Assembly (NCBI RefSeq): GCF_014196115.1
Contig: NZ_JACIDB010000004.1
Span: 124,001-188,000 of the forward strand
DNA: 64,000 nt
Direction of reading: 5' to 3'
Source of the DNA: Sphingomonas aquatilis
GTDB taxonomy: Bacteria > Pseudomonadota > Alphaproteobacteria > Sphingomonadales > Sphingomonadaceae
This document shows, in pieces, positions 29,992-37,667 of the stretch; position 1 is the stretch's first letter, and each line of letters begins with the position of its first letter. The notes under the pieces were generated by a model. The model saw nothing but the letters and a program-made list of their open reading frames with translations, was not told the DNA's origin and made no database searches. A program made the translations under genes and the position numbers.

Positions 29992-31251
29992 TCACTTGCC
30001 CTGCTCCTGTCGCCGCCAAGCCCGAACACTCTTCCCGAGGTTCGCGTCCCACGCCGATTTATTCTCAAACCCGATCTCCCGCAGGCACCGGCAGACACGA
30101 TCGCGCGTTTCCTTATTACGCTTCTCGTTCGGTATCCCTATCTCGCCCATGGCGATCATCGGGTCAGTGGTCGGCATGTCCCTCAGACGGTGCCGCAGGA
30201 TTTCGGACCATGGATCGATGACGTTGCGCGTCTCACGGGCTTCGACAGCAAGCTTTTCCTGCTCCCGATCAAGCCACCAAGGCTCCTGCGCCTGGTATCG
30301 GACTACAGCCTCGGCCCATAGCTGATCGCGATGCTTTACGATCTCGTCGAGCCGGATCGCGGTGGCGAATACCGGCCAATACCGGCGGTTGCCGGTGCGA
30401 TCCTTAAGGTATCCGCTCTCGTCAGGATTAAGCGTACCGATGAATATGCATTGGCGGTCGTGATTGGTTGACGACCGGGCATAGGGCAGCACGACGCTAT
30501 CGGTACGGGTCGTGATGAGGCCCTTCACCGTGCTTTCGTCGGCGCGCAGAACTGCCGAAAATTCGGCAAGCTCGATCGCCCAGGCGCCCGTCATAAGCAG
30601 CACCATCTTATTGTGCTGCCGAAACAGATCGGTCGCATCGCGGGTATGCTCAGGCCCGAATAGCGCCTTGATCGCGGACGACTTGAGCAGGCCCTGATCG
30701 CCCTCGATCACCAGCACGGTGTCGAGTTGGCAGCCCGGATCGAAAATGCGCGCCACAGCCCCGATCAACACCTTGGGCGCGATAAGCTTGGTATAGGGAT
30801 CGGATTGCACCCCAAGCAGCTCAGTCAGCCAGTGTTCGAGACGATCGGTGCCGTCCCATTTGAGCCCGCTCAGGTAATCATGGATCGGATGATAGCTGTG
30901 CTGGCGCGCGGCAAGGACGAGCGCTTCGCGTGCTTCTTGCTGCGTGGGCTTAAGGCCGTGACGCTGCATCCATTCGCGGACGTGCGTGTAATCCTCGTCG
31001 CGGATCGGGCGCGGCGTCGAGCTGTTGCGCCACGGGACGTTCCCAACCTCAATATTGAGCGAAAAGTCATTGTAGCGGATGTGGCCAGCGAGTTCGTCGT
31101 GATGCGTCAGCATCAGCCGAAAGTTGCCGATGTCCTTGTCGACGAGCTTCAGCCCATCGTCCTTGTAGACGAGGTGCGTCCGCCATTTCTCGGCCGGGTC
31201 ATACGACCGGCCTGTCCGTATTTCACGGATTTTAGGCTGCAATGCGGTCAC
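29992..31251 (-). CDS. VapE-like replicative helicase/primase-associated ATPase
   Basis: A 419-residue protein of the virulence-associated E family: HPIHDYLSGLKWDGTDRLEHW, then the Walker A-like VLVIEGDQGLLKSSAIKAL, ELAEFSAVLRADESTVKGLI and IFIGTLNPDESGYLKDRTGN RR-type finish (GNRRYWPV). It serves as the phage DNA-replication helicase in such genomes. Last gene of the leftward early operon, followed by the repeat-rich gap. Overlaps the nuclease gene by 20 bases. Confidence 0.88.
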   Translation of the reverse strand: MTALQPKIREIRTGRSYDPAEKWRTHLVYKDDGLKLVDKDIGNFRLMLTHHDELAGHIRYNDFSLNIEVGNVPWRNSSTPRPIRDEDYTHVREWMQRHGLKPTQQEAREALVLAARQHSYHPIHDYLSGLKWDGTDRLEHWLTELLGVQSDPYTKLIAPKVLIGAVARIFDPGCQLDTVLVIEGDQGLLKSSAIKALFGPEHTRDATDLFRQHNKMVLLMTGAWAIELAEFSAVLRADESTVKGLITTRTDSVVLPYARSSTNHDRQCIFIGTLNPDESGYLKDRTGNRRYWPVFATAIRLDEIVKHRDQLWAEAVVRYQAQEPWWLDREQEKLAVEARETRNVIDPWSEILRHRLRDMPTTDPMIAMGEIGIPNEKRNKETRDRVCRCLREIGFENKSAWDANLGKSVRAWRRQEQGK

Positions 31252-31600
31252 AGATCATTCCCAAAAGTTCGTCGACCGACCGGAACACGACGTAGATCCC
31301 GCCGCGCTTTTCCCATGCCGCCTGAAAGTTTTGCTGGTTCCGGCGCTGACGCCCGGTGCCGGTTTTCGCTTCGGCCGCGAGTGGCTTTCCGCCCACAAGC
31401 ACCCCGATGATGTCCGCGCTGCCCGGCAGGCCAAACGATATGGGTCGAGCGCTGTCTAGGATCGTGCGGCCTGTCGCAGTGCGCGTGACGAACTTGCCAA
31501 CCCAGCCCGCGCCGGTCTGATTATCCCAGGCGAGGTGACCCTGCTGCGACAAAGCGACGAGCGCCGATCGAACGAGTGTGGTGTGCGCGTTATTAGCCAT
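31232..31600 (-). CDS. VRR-NUC-type nuclease
   Basis: A 122-residue protein with the compact nuclease pattern ISFGLPGSADIIGVLVGGKPL then AAEAKTGTGRQRRNQQNFQ: G-x-D, then E-x-K, then Q, as in phage PD-(D/E)XK VRR-NUC or resolvase-like enzymes. It likely processes branched or nicked DNA during replication and recombination. It overlaps the SF2 helicase stop by eight bases, forming a helicase-nuclease pair. Confidence 0.85.
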   Translation of the reverse strand: MANNAHTTLVRSALVALSQQGHLAWDNQTGAGWVGKFVTRTATGRTILDSARPISFGLPGSADIIGVLVGGKPLAAEAKTGTGRQRRNQQNFQAAWEKRGGIYVVFRSVDELLGMICDRIAA

Positions 31601-32993
31601 GGGCACGTGCCCCGCCTTGCTGACGCGATGACCAACGGTGATATGCCCAGCCCGGTTTGTAGCCGGCGATGCGGGCAATCTTTTGAAAGTCGCTCAGCGA
31701 CTGCGCGTCCCGCATCATCCGGCCAACCTCGAATTTGCGGGCCAGATCATTCAGCACGGCATCGCGGCTGATCTCGGCAAGCTCGCCATCAGCATATTCA
31801 GGCTGACGGTTCTTCACCTCGTAGATGTGTCCGCATGACGGGCAGTTAGGTAAGATCGGGTGGACAGCGAAGCATTCGGGGCATGTCTTGACCCGCAGTT
31901 CGTCATCGGACACCGCGCCCTTTTTCTTCTTCTTGACGCCTTCCAGGCTCCATTCCCGGTCATCGTCTGGAAAGCCGTGCATGGCCGTGCCGCTGACGTG
32001 ATCCAGGATGATCGCGTGATCCTTACCCGGTGAAGGGCGCAGCACTCGGCCGATCTGCTGGATCCAAAGCGAGAGGCTTTTCGTCGGGCGCAGGCAGATG
32101 CAGGCCTCGATCGCGGGAAGGTCGAATCCCTCAGACACAAGGTCGACGCTGGCAAGGATCAGCGTTTCGCCGCGCTCGAACCGGCCCAGAGCCGCGGCAC
32201 GCTCGGCCTGACCCATCTTGCCGTCGACGCGCTCCGCGGTAACATTGGCGGCGCGGAACTGCTCAACGACATGCTCGGCATGCGCCAGGCTGACGCAGAA
32301 CACGACGGCGCGCTTGCCAGCCGCCAGTTTGTGCCAGTGGAGTATCGCGTCACCGACGACTTTGGGCTTGTCGACCAGTTCCTCAATATCGTGCTTGTTG
32401 TAATCGCCGGACACGGTGCGCGCGCTGGTCACGTCAACCGTTGTCGGCGCGAAAATCTTGAACTTCGACAGGAAGCCCCGGTCGATCAGCTCGGCGACGC
32501 GCGGGCCATTGACAATCGTGTCGAACTGCTCGGACAGACCTTTGCCATCGAGGCGGCAGGGTGTGGCCGAAAGACCGACAGTCCACCGCGGCCGGATGAA
32601 ATTGAGGACGTCGGCAAACGTCTTGCTGACCGCGTGATGTGCCTCGTCGACGACAGCCATGTCATATGTCTTGAGGGCATCCAGCCGGCGAGCTACGGTT
32701 TGGATCGACGCGACATGCACCTGATGGTGCGGGTTGAATGGCTGGCCCGCTTGGATCGTGCCATGATCGATCCCGAGTTTGTCGAACGCGCCGCAGGTTT
32801 GCCGCAGCAGCTCGACGCGGTGCGTCAGGAAAATAATCCGCCGGCCCTTGTTCGCGGCGCCGCCCACCATGGACGCGGAAAGCAGCGTCTTACCGGCTCC
32901 TGTCGGCGCTTGGATCAGCGCTCGCGGATGCTTGGCCAGCGCATGGCCGGCGCGTTCGATAAGATCGCGCTGATAATCACGAAGCTCGATCAT
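31593..32993 (-). CDS. DEAD/DEAH-box SF2 helicase with C-terminal zinc finger
   Basis: A 466-residue helicase: Q-like opener LRDYQRDLIERA, Walker A APTGAGKT, motif II VVDEAHH, motif III GLSATP, and motif VI QQIGRVLRPSPGK. A CPEC-n11-CPSC zinc ribbon lies near residue 390, followed by a helical tail. Such proteins accompany VapE helicase and VRR-NUC in phage replication operons. Confidence 0.93.
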   Translation of the reverse strand: MIELRDYQRDLIERAGHALAKHPRALIQAPTGAGKTLLSASMVGGAANKGRRIIFLTHRVELLRQTCGAFDKLGIDHGTIQAGQPFNPHHQVHVASIQTVARRLDALKTYDMAVVDEAHHAVSKTFADVLNFIRPRWTVGLSATPCRLDGKGLSEQFDTIVNGPRVAELIDRGFLSKFKIFAPTTVDVTSARTVSGDYNKHDIEELVDKPKVVGDAILHWHKLAAGKRAVVFCVSLAHAEHVVEQFRAANVTAERVDGKMGQAERAAALGRFERGETLILASVDLVSEGFDLPAIEACICLRPTKSLSLWIQQIGRVLRPSPGKDHAIILDHVSGTAMHGFPDDDREWSLEGVKKKKKGAVSDDELRVKTCPECFAVHPILPNCPSCGHIYEVKNRQPEYADGELAEISRDAVLNDLARKFEVGRMMRDAQSLSDFQKIARIAGYKPGWAYHRWSSRQQGGARAHG

Positions 32994-33328
32994 GCCTGCG
33001 ACCTCCGCATCATGTCAGCGGCGAAGATCAGAGATTCGACCGCAACGCGCATGAAGGCGAGCTGGCGGGTGTCTACGCCGGCAAGTGCAGCGAGGGTGGA
33101 GATGCGAGCAGCTTCGGCCAGGATGGGTTCGGCCTCCGGGCCACAGCGACGAAGCGCCGAACAGGCGCGATCCCGCAGCGCCATCAGCTCGACGCGCGTG
33201 TTGATCGTGAACTCGTCACTGTTCGGGTAATGGATGGTGATGGAACGACGATAGGCATCCGCAAGCGCCGGGTCGGGGCGGATCGGAATGACCTTTGCCG
33301 TTTCGGTTGTCTTGCGGAGCGCGGTCAC
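32990..33328 (-). CDS. Hypothetical phage protein of the replication operon
   Basis: A 112-residue protein from a GTG at 33328. The region IPIRPDPALADAYRRSITIH and a helical C-terminus (LAALAGVDTRQLAFMRVAVES) show no known catalytic motif. Four-base overlaps to both neighbours. Confidence 0.6.
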   Translation of the reverse strand: MTALRKTTETAKVIPIRPDPALADAYRRSITIHYPNSDEFTINTRVELMALRDRACSALRRCGPEAEPILAEAARISTLAALAGVDTRQLAFMRVAVESLIFAADMMRRSQA

Positions 33329-33492
33329 ATCGCACCCCCATGCAGGATAACCCGCGTCTCGGCCGGCAACCGCGCGATCGATACCGCAACGTCACTGACA
33401 GACCAGCCATCGCGGTATCGCTTCCAAGCGATCAGCTGTTCGGCCAGCAGCACGGGTTGCCGTGCGCGATAGGAGGGTGTCCCGCTGCTCAT
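33325..33492 (-). CDS. Small phage protein (55 aa)
   Basis: MSSGTPSYRARQPVLLAEQL then IAWKRYRDGWSVSDVAVSIA, which looks like a helix-turn-helix (GWSVSDVAVSIARLPAET). ATGA-type overlaps with both neighbours. Probably a small DNA-binding protein; not recognised specifically. Confidence 0.6.
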   Translation of the reverse strand: MSSGTPSYRARQPVLLAEQLIAWKRYRDGWSVSDVAVSIARLPAETRVILHGGAM

Positions 33493-33647
33493 CGGATCTT
33501 CCTCGCAAATGCCGCCAGCGTTTCGTCATCCGCGATCGTCAGCGTCATCAGCGCCGTCATGACGCGCGGGTTGGTCGTGAGGCCGGCGATGGCCTTGGCC
33601 GCGTCGCGGACGATCTTCGCCTGAGCTTCGGTGGTGTGGGCGCTCAT
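33489..33647 (-). CDS. Small phage protein (52 aa)
   Basis: MSAHTTEAQAKIVRDAAKAI and TALMTLTIADDETLAAFARK. All helical. Overlaps neighbours by four bases on both sides. Unknown. Confidence 0.55.
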   Translation of the reverse strand: MSAHTTEAQAKIVRDAAKAIAGLTTNPRVMTALMTLTIADDETLAAFARKIR

Positions 33648-33922
33648 GACGACACCGCGCCAGCAGCAAGGCGTCCCCACTTTCCGAGGGCTGCCGAACG
33701 CGACTTGCCGAGTCTGCGGCCCGCCTCGCTGATCGAGACGCCCGACTTGACCATCGTCATCAGATGGCGCTCTTCGCGTGCGGTCCACCGGTCACGCACT
33801 TGCGGAGGGCGCTTGGCATCGACGTTCTTGATCGCCTCTTCCAGCTTCAGGCTTTCGGGAAGCGTAAGCGCGCGCGTGCGGCTGATTGCGTCAAGCTCGT
33901 CATGAATGCTTTGCCAGCTCAT
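33644..33922 (-). CDS. HTH protein, GcrA/Myb-like
   Basis: A 92-residue protein whose C-terminal half reads RWTAREERHLMTMVKSGVSI then SEAGRRLGKSRSAALGKWGR, a homeodomain/GcrA-like helix-turn-helix arranged as W-T-x-x-E-E then RLGKSR-x-A. Likely regulates phage or host transcription early in infection. Confidence 0.7.
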   Translation of the reverse strand: MSWQSIHDELDAISRTRALTLPESLKLEEAIKNVDAKRPPQVRDRWTAREERHLMTMVKSGVSISEAGRRLGKSRSAALGKWGRLAAGAVSS

Positions 33923-34140
33923 GCGGCAACCTCACCATGGTACAGGTAGCCCTTGGACGCCGGACCGCTCAGGTCGCTCTCAATCAGGTGTTCGGGATGC
34001 TCTTCACGCAGATAGTGAATCTGCACGATCACATTCCGGTGGCTGCCCTTGCCGCCAATCGCCTCATTGATCTGGCGCGACGTTATCCAACCGCGCGCTT
34101 GCTTCATGGCGCGGATGATCTCGTATTGCTGGCGCGTCAT
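33919..34140 (-). CDS. Winged-helix protein
   Basis: A 73-residue protein: MTRQQYEIIRAMKQARGWIT, SRQINEAIGGKGSHRNVIVQ, then a beta hairpin SKGYLYHGE. The helix-helix-wing order fits a small wHTH DNA-binding domain. Overlaps neighbours by four bases. Confidence 0.65.
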   Translation of the reverse strand: MTRQQYEIIRAMKQARGWITSRQINEAIGGKGSHRNVIVQIHYLREEHPEHLIESDLSGPASKGYLYHGEVAA

Positions 34141-34301
34141 GCCCGGCTCTCCCGGCCACGCTTGGCAGCTTCACGGTGCTTGACGTAGGAGATGATTCCC
34201 GCGCTGTTGCGGCGGGCTTCGACCATTGCGGCCAGTGCGCGCCGGGCGGCTTCACGACGACGGCGCTGCGCCATCTCGTCCAGCATGGTGAAAATGCTCA
34301 T
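34137..34301 (-). CDS. Small basic helical phage protein (54 aa)
   Basis: MSIFTMLDEMAQRRRREAAR then RALAAMVEARRNSAGIISYV. Strongly basic amphipathic helices. Four-base overlaps place it in the leftward early transcript. Unknown role. Confidence 0.55.
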   Translation of the reverse strand: MSIFTMLDEMAQRRRREAARRALAAMVEARRNSAGIISYVKHREAAKRGRESRA

Positions 34302-34759
34302 GCGGCACCTCGCAGCATATCCGCCTCGTGGACGATCGCCTGAACCGCCGGCAGATGCGGGCGCAGCAGGGTTGCGATGGCCAACGTCTCGTTGTGATCG
34401 CGCACGCCGTCAGACAGCGCTTCGACCAGCTCCCCCATGGCACCGATGACGCCGGCCGCGGTGGCCAGATCATTTGCGGCCTTGCTATGCAGCGGACATA
34501 GCCGGAAGCCGTAACCCGCCAACAATTCGTCCAAGGCAGTTGGATCGACCGAGAGGCTGTTCAGCGCGGTATGCAGTTCCGGCGTCGTGCGCTGCGCCAA
34601 AGCATTGCCGATGGTGTTTTCAGACACGTCAAGCGCATCGGCCAGCACACCCTTACCGTGCGTGGCGATGATGCGTGCCCAGCCTGCCGACAGTAGGGCC
34701 GCAACGCGACCTTTCGGCAGAACAGGTTTTTGTCCCAAGATGTTTGCGCGGGTGGCCAT
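34298..34759 (-). CDS. Phage regulatory protein with HTH region
   Basis: A 153-residue protein. Residues 35-65 (HGKGVLADALDVSENTIGNA) give a Cro/XRE-like helix-turn-helix, followed by a helical C-terminal domain (LATAAGVIGAMGELVEALSD, MLRGAA end). Possibly a CII-like or other early regulator. The ATG at 34759 overlaps the upstream stop (TAATG). Confidence 0.65.
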   Translation of the reverse strand: MATRANILGQKPVLPKGRVAALLSAGWARIIATHGKGVLADALDVSENTIGNALAQRTTPELHTALNSLSVDPTALDELLAGYGFRLCPLHSKAANDLATAAGVIGAMGELVEALSDGVRDHNETLAIATLLRPHLPAVQAIVHEADMLRGAA

Positions 34760-34878
34760 TATTCGACACTCCCATGAGATTGAACGTCACCCCGGACCCG
34801 CTCCCCCTCGCCGTGCTGGCGGTCGTCGGTCGTGGGCGGGATGACGGCGCACCAGGCGGCGATGGTAAGGGCGATCAT
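34759..34878 (-). CDS. Very small phage protein (39 aa)
   Basis: MIALTIAAWCAVIPPTTDDR with a short hydrophobic N-terminus, then a charged tail. Accepted because start and stop overlap the neighbours as everywhere in this operon. Could be a small membrane peptide. Confidence 0.45.
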   Translation of the reverse strand: MIALTIAAWCAVIPPTTDDRQHGEGERVRGDVQSHGSVE

Positions 34879-35174
34879 GCTGCCTGCTCCCCGAACAAGG
34901 AGCGCTTGCGCGGCAACTGCTCAGCGCTACCGTCTGGCGCGCAATGGCTTGGCTGGAGAATCGCGTGCAAGACGACTGGAAAACCGAAATGGCTGGCGCA
35001 GTCCTGGCTTTCCGCATGGTGCTTTCGCAGCTTATCGCCAATCGGCTCATCACCGATCCGGCGCCGCGATTTGCCGCCGATGCCGCGCACAAAGGCATCG
35101 TTCGTCAGATGCGCACACACGTTCCGACGCCGACCGCCGAAATGGAAGACGTGGTCAACCGTGCTGAGGTGCAT
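34875..35174 (-). CDS. Hypothetical early phage protein
   Basis: A 99-residue, histidine- and arginine-rich protein (VDHVFHFGGRRRNVCAHLTN, KLRKHHAESQDCASHFGF). The ATG at 35174 has a near-perfect AGGAGG six bases upstream and its stop overlaps the next ATG, which favours this strand. The opposite strand holds an equally open, more globular-looking 100-residue frame (34944-35246), so the call is not certain. Overlaps the upstream gene by 20 bases. Confidence 0.5.
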   Translation of the reverse strand: MHLSTVDHVFHFGGRRRNVCAHLTNDAFVRGIGGKSRRRIGDEPIGDKLRKHHAESQDCASHFGFPVVLHAILQPSHCAPDGSAEQLPRKRSLFGEQAA

Positions 35175-35469
35175 CTTGCCCTCCTATTTGAACAAATTCA
35201 GCAGCTTCTGCCCGCAGCCGGAGCAGACCAGCCGCGCCCGAACTAGCTTCGCTTGGCGAGGGAAGCGGCCAATGGAACGGGTTGCCGGGCTCGTCGTAAT
35301 CCGCGCGAAAGGCCGGCTCGAAGTCGATTTCCTCAACCGTTCCGGGATACATCCAGATACCGGCGAACGACTTGAAGGCCTTTGCGACCGTGTAAGGTTT
35401 ACCGTCGCGCTCGTCGCAAACGAACATCACCTCGTTCACGCGCGCATCGGCGATGGCTTGCCATCTCAT
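35155..35469 (-). CDS. Hypothetical early phage protein
   Basis: A 104-residue protein: MRWQAIADARVNEVMFVCDE, RDGKPYTVAKAFKSFAGIWM, then VEEIDFEPAFRADYDEPGNP. A mixed alpha/beta N-terminal 75 residues and a helical tail. Overlaps the cro-like stop by four bases, so it is the second gene of the leftward early operon. No known family. Confidence 0.6.
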   Translation of the reverse strand: MRWQAIADARVNEVMFVCDERDGKPYTVAKAFKSFAGIWMYPGTVEEIDFEPAFRADYDEPGNPFHWPLPSPSEASSGAAGLLRLRAEAAEFVQIGGQDAPQHG

Positions 35470-35678
35470 GCCCGGACCCCCTCGGTGGGGCGGGCGCGGC
35501 GGGTGGCCATTGCGGCGCGAAGCTCCAGCGCTTCAAGCGACAGCTCGTACCGTTTGTCGGAACGATCCTCGTTCTCAGCGCGGGATACCGCAGCTTGACT
35601 GATCCCCAGTTTGCCGGCGAGGTCTGTCTGCGACAGGCCAAGGTCGCGGCGCCGGTCCGCAAGAGAGCGATGTGCCAT
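35466..35678 (-). CDS. Cro-like repressor
   Basis: A 70-residue XRE-family protein: SLADRRRDLGLSQTDLAGKL followed by GISQAAVSRAENEDRSDKRY, a textbook HTH_3 helix-turn-helix. It is the first gene leftward from the switch region and divergent from the CI-like gene, the expected cro position. Its promoter overlaps the operator 35685-35713. Confidence 0.87.
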   Translation of the reverse strand: MAHRSLADRRRDLGLSQTDLAGKLGISQAAVSRAENEDRSDKRYELSLEALELRAAMATRRARPTEGVRA

Positions 35679-35684
35679 GCGACG

Positions 35685-35713
35685 GATATATACGTATGCG
35701 TATAGATACGCAA
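35685..35713 (-). promoter_or_regulatory. Leftward early (cro) promoter with operator
   Basis: On the minus strand TTGCGT (35708-35713) and TATATC (35685-35690) are spaced 17 bases, a good sigma-70 pair. The 20-bp sequence at 35686-35705, containing the palindrome TATACG-TATG-CGTATA (35689-35704), recurs inverted at 36430-36449. A second dyad, TGCGTAT-AG-ATACGCA, covers 35697-35712. CI or Cro dimers bound here would cover -10 and spacer. Confidence 0.8.
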
Positions 35714-35770
35714 GCAGTAATATGCGCGGGCGGATTGGAGTTTGCGCCTAGTCGGACATATGCGCGCGGC

Positions 35771-36373
35771 ATGACGACTCCCCTTGCCGATCGCATTAAG
35801 CTCCTGCGTCAAAGCCGCGGCGAAACGCAGACCGAATTTGGATTTGTAATCGGCGCTACCCAAGCCACCGTGGCGAGGTGGGAAGGCGGATCTGCGCCGA
35901 AGCATGATGCGCTGGTGCGGCTCGCGCAGTTGGCGAACGTCACCGTCGAAGAGTTCCTAAGCACGGCGATGCGGGCGGATGGAACGGGAGACGTTCAAAT
36001 CGTTGGATATGTTGGCGCCGGTGCTGCTATATATCCCTTCGATGATATGGCGCATGGCGATGGTTTCGGCACCGTCGAGCGGCCCCCGTTTGTACGTGGG
36101 AAGGCCGTTGCGGTGGAGGTGAGAGGGGATAGCCTCATTCCGGTGGCCGAGGACGGCTGGCGGCTCATCTACGCAGGCGAGCAGACCGTCCTGGAGGATG
36201 AGGTCCTGAATTGCCTATGCGTTGTCAAACTGGTCGACGGTCGGACGCTTGTTAAACGAGTGATCCGTGGATCGAAGCCCCGCCGTTACCACCTGGTCAG
36301 CACCAATGCTCCGCTGATCGAAGACGCCGAAATCGAGTGGGCTGCGAAGGTAAAGGCGATTATCCCGGCCTGA
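35771..36373 (+). CDS. CI-like repressor with S24/LexA-type domain
   Basis: A 200-residue repressor. The N-terminal XRE domain reads LADRIKLLRQSRGETQTEFG then ATQATVARWEGG. The C-terminal S24 domain has VEVRGDSLIPVAEDGWRLIY, with the catalytic-type Ser in GDSL, and VKLVDGRTLVKRVI with the Lys. It is expected to maintain lysogeny and to be sensitive to RecA. No Shine-Dalgarno precedes the ATG at 35771, so it may be translated from a leaderless or short leader. Divergent from cro; both flanks carry the same operator. Confidence 0.92.
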   Translation: MTTPLADRIKLLRQSRGETQTEFGFVIGATQATVARWEGGSAPKHDALVRLAQLANVTVEEFLSTAMRADGTGDVQIVGYVGAGAAIYPFDDMAHGDGFGTVERPPFVRGKAVAVEVRGDSLIPVAEDGWRLIYAGEQTVLEDEVLNCLCVVKLVDGRTLVKRVIRGSKPRRYHLVSTNAPLIEDAEIEWAAKVKAIIPA

Positions 36374-36404
36374 CGGCTATCGAATAATCGCGAATAAAAA
36401 ATAC

Positions 36405-36427
36405 GCGAGCGGATAAAAACCGCTTGC
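36405..36427 (+). terminator. Hairpin after the CI-like gene
   Basis: GCGAGCGG (36405-36412) pairs with CCGCTTGC (36420-36427; one GU) around ATAAAAA, 32 bases past the repressor stop. It lacks a following U run and its 3' arm contributes the -35 of the next promoter. Confidence 0.5.
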
Positions 36428-36452
36428 AGCTATACGCATACGTATATATAAC
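36424..36452 (+). promoter_or_regulatory. Rightward early promoter with operator
   Basis: TTGCAG (36424-36429) and TATAAC (36447-36452) are spaced 17 bases. The spacer and -10 hold TATACG-CATA-CGTATA (36431-36446), the exact inverse of the operator in front of cro (20 of 20 bases, 36430-36449). It drives the operon 36498-45316 and should be silenced by the CI-like protein. Confidence 0.8.
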
Positions 36453-36497
36453 GTCCCCAACGCCGCGGCTTTCCGCTTGCGGCATTGGAGCGACGAC

Positions 36498-36776
36498 ATG
36501 GCACAGGCCAGTTTTGAGGAATACCTCGACAAGGTTGCAGCAGATAACGATCTGACCAGCATCGCGCTCGGCCGCATGCAGGTTGGCGACCGCATCGTCC
36601 GTACCGCGACCGTTCACTATGCAGGCCACGCCCGAGACGGCATCGGTTGCTCGTCGGGAAGCAGCGACACCAGCGTCCGCGAGGCGCTTGCACGGGCCAT
36701 CGAGAAAGCTGCCGAGAACCGCACGCCGATCGCATACTTGCCGTGCGCCGTGCCCGCGCTGGAGCAGGCAGCATGA
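36498..36776 (+). CDS. First gene of the rightward early operon, hypothetical
   Basis: A 92-residue protein: MAQASFEEYLDKVAADNDLT, then a beta segment DRIVRTATVHYAGHARDG and SDTSVREALARAIEKAAENR. The alpha-beta-alpha pattern is unrecognised. Starts 46 bases after the promoter -10 and overlaps the next gene by four bases. Confidence 0.65.
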   Translation: MAQASFEEYLDKVAADNDLTSIALGRMQVGDRIVRTATVHYAGHARDGIGCSSGSSDTSVREALARAIEKAAENRTPIAYLPCAVPALEQAA

Positions 36777-37087
36777 TCTCGTTCGAGACAGCTCGCGACT
36801 TGGCCTACGCGTATCGCGAGGTCGAGACTGCCGATAAGCTGCTGGCAGAGCTGGCAGAGGCCAAGACGCGCTACAAGGCGCCTGACATTCGCGACGCGTT
36901 CGGTCGTCAGCAGGACGGCCTACAGCTGGGCGTGCCAAGCGGCGACAGCAGCCGGCGCATGTACAATGTGGCCTGGGAGCTGGCCGTTCCAATCGTTGAG
37001 GCCCATCGCGCCGCATCGAACGCCAAGATCGCCGCGCTGTGCCAGAAGGCGATGGCCGAAATGCACACTCCGCAGGTGTCCGCATGA
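36773..37087 (+). CDS. Hypothetical early phage protein
   Basis: A 104-residue helical protein (ETARDLAYAYREVETADKLL, NVAWELAVPIVEAHRAASNA). ATGA overlaps on both sides. No recognised function. Confidence 0.6.
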   Translation: MISFETARDLAYAYREVETADKLLAELAEAKTRYKAPDIRDAFGRQQDGLQLGVPSGDSSRRMYNVAWELAVPIVEAHRAASNAKIAALCQKAMAEMHTPQVSA

Positions 37088-37392
37088 CCCCCCGCACCCC
37101 CATCACCGGGGAAGAGGTGGGCAAGTACCAGCCGCTCGTCTGGCAGCTCGTCACCGACGAGCTGGGTTACGGCAGCATTCACGAGACGGATGAAGACGGC
37201 AAGCCGGGTGATCTGGTAGCCGATGTGTTCGGCGAGCATGTCAACCTGCTTGTGTCGGCGCCTCGCCTGCTGAAGGCACTGACTGCGCTCTTGTCGGTCG
37301 CCGGTACGCCGATCACGGCAAGCCAAGCTGCGATCTTCGCTGAGGCCCGCTCAGCCGCCACAGCCGCCCGTCAGCAGGGGGAAGGGAAGTGA
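37084..37392 (+). CDS. Hypothetical early phage protein
   Basis: A 102-residue protein: LVWQLVTDELGYGSIHETDE, PRLLKALTALLSVAGTPITA, with an alanine-rich helical end. Short proteins with a NLL-x-x-AP-x-LLxAL segment (here NLLVSAPRLLKAL) are frequent in phage early regions, function unknown. Confidence 0.6.
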   Translation: MTPRTPITGEEVGKYQPLVWQLVTDELGYGSIHETDEDGKPGDLVADVFGEHVNLLVSAPRLLKALTALLSVAGTPITASQAAIFAEARSAATAARQQGEGK

Positions 37393-37667
37393 GGGTAACT
37401 CGCACCATCCAGATCAATGATCTGACGCCGGGTGAACTCGCTGACCTGTTCACCGAGTTTGACGAGTACGGACAGGCTCAGTTTTTCGAGCGCGTGTGGG
37501 AGATTGCGAAGGCATGGCCGGGCGCCGGGTGGTGTCAGCAATCGTTCTCGATAGCCCGGCAGGCCAGCCCTGCGGCTCGTGAGGCAATCCGTGTCCTCGC
37601 GTCTCACCTGCCCCCGGAAGACTTCGCGTACATCGCGGCCGCTCAGGAGCAATCCCATGAAGCATGA
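37389..37667 (+). CDS. Hypothetical early phage protein
   Basis: A 92-residue protein from a GTG at 37389. RTIQINDLTPGELADLFTEF followed by YGQAQFFERVWEIAKAWPGA, mostly helical. Phage proteins with a P-x-ELA-x-LF-x-x-x-DxxxQAxFF pattern recur in such operons. Overlaps the next gene by 11 bases. Confidence 0.6.
   Translation: MRVTRTIQINDLTPGELADLFTEFDEYGQAQFFERVWEIAKAWPGAGWCQQSFSIARQASPAAREAIRVLASHLPPEDFAYIAAAQEQSHEA

Noticed and set aside
34675-35598. 307-codon plus-strand frame including 34944-35246
   Set aside because: The long version runs through several well-supported minus-strand genes. Only the short 34944-35246 part has protein-like composition and it is listed as a question, not a gene.
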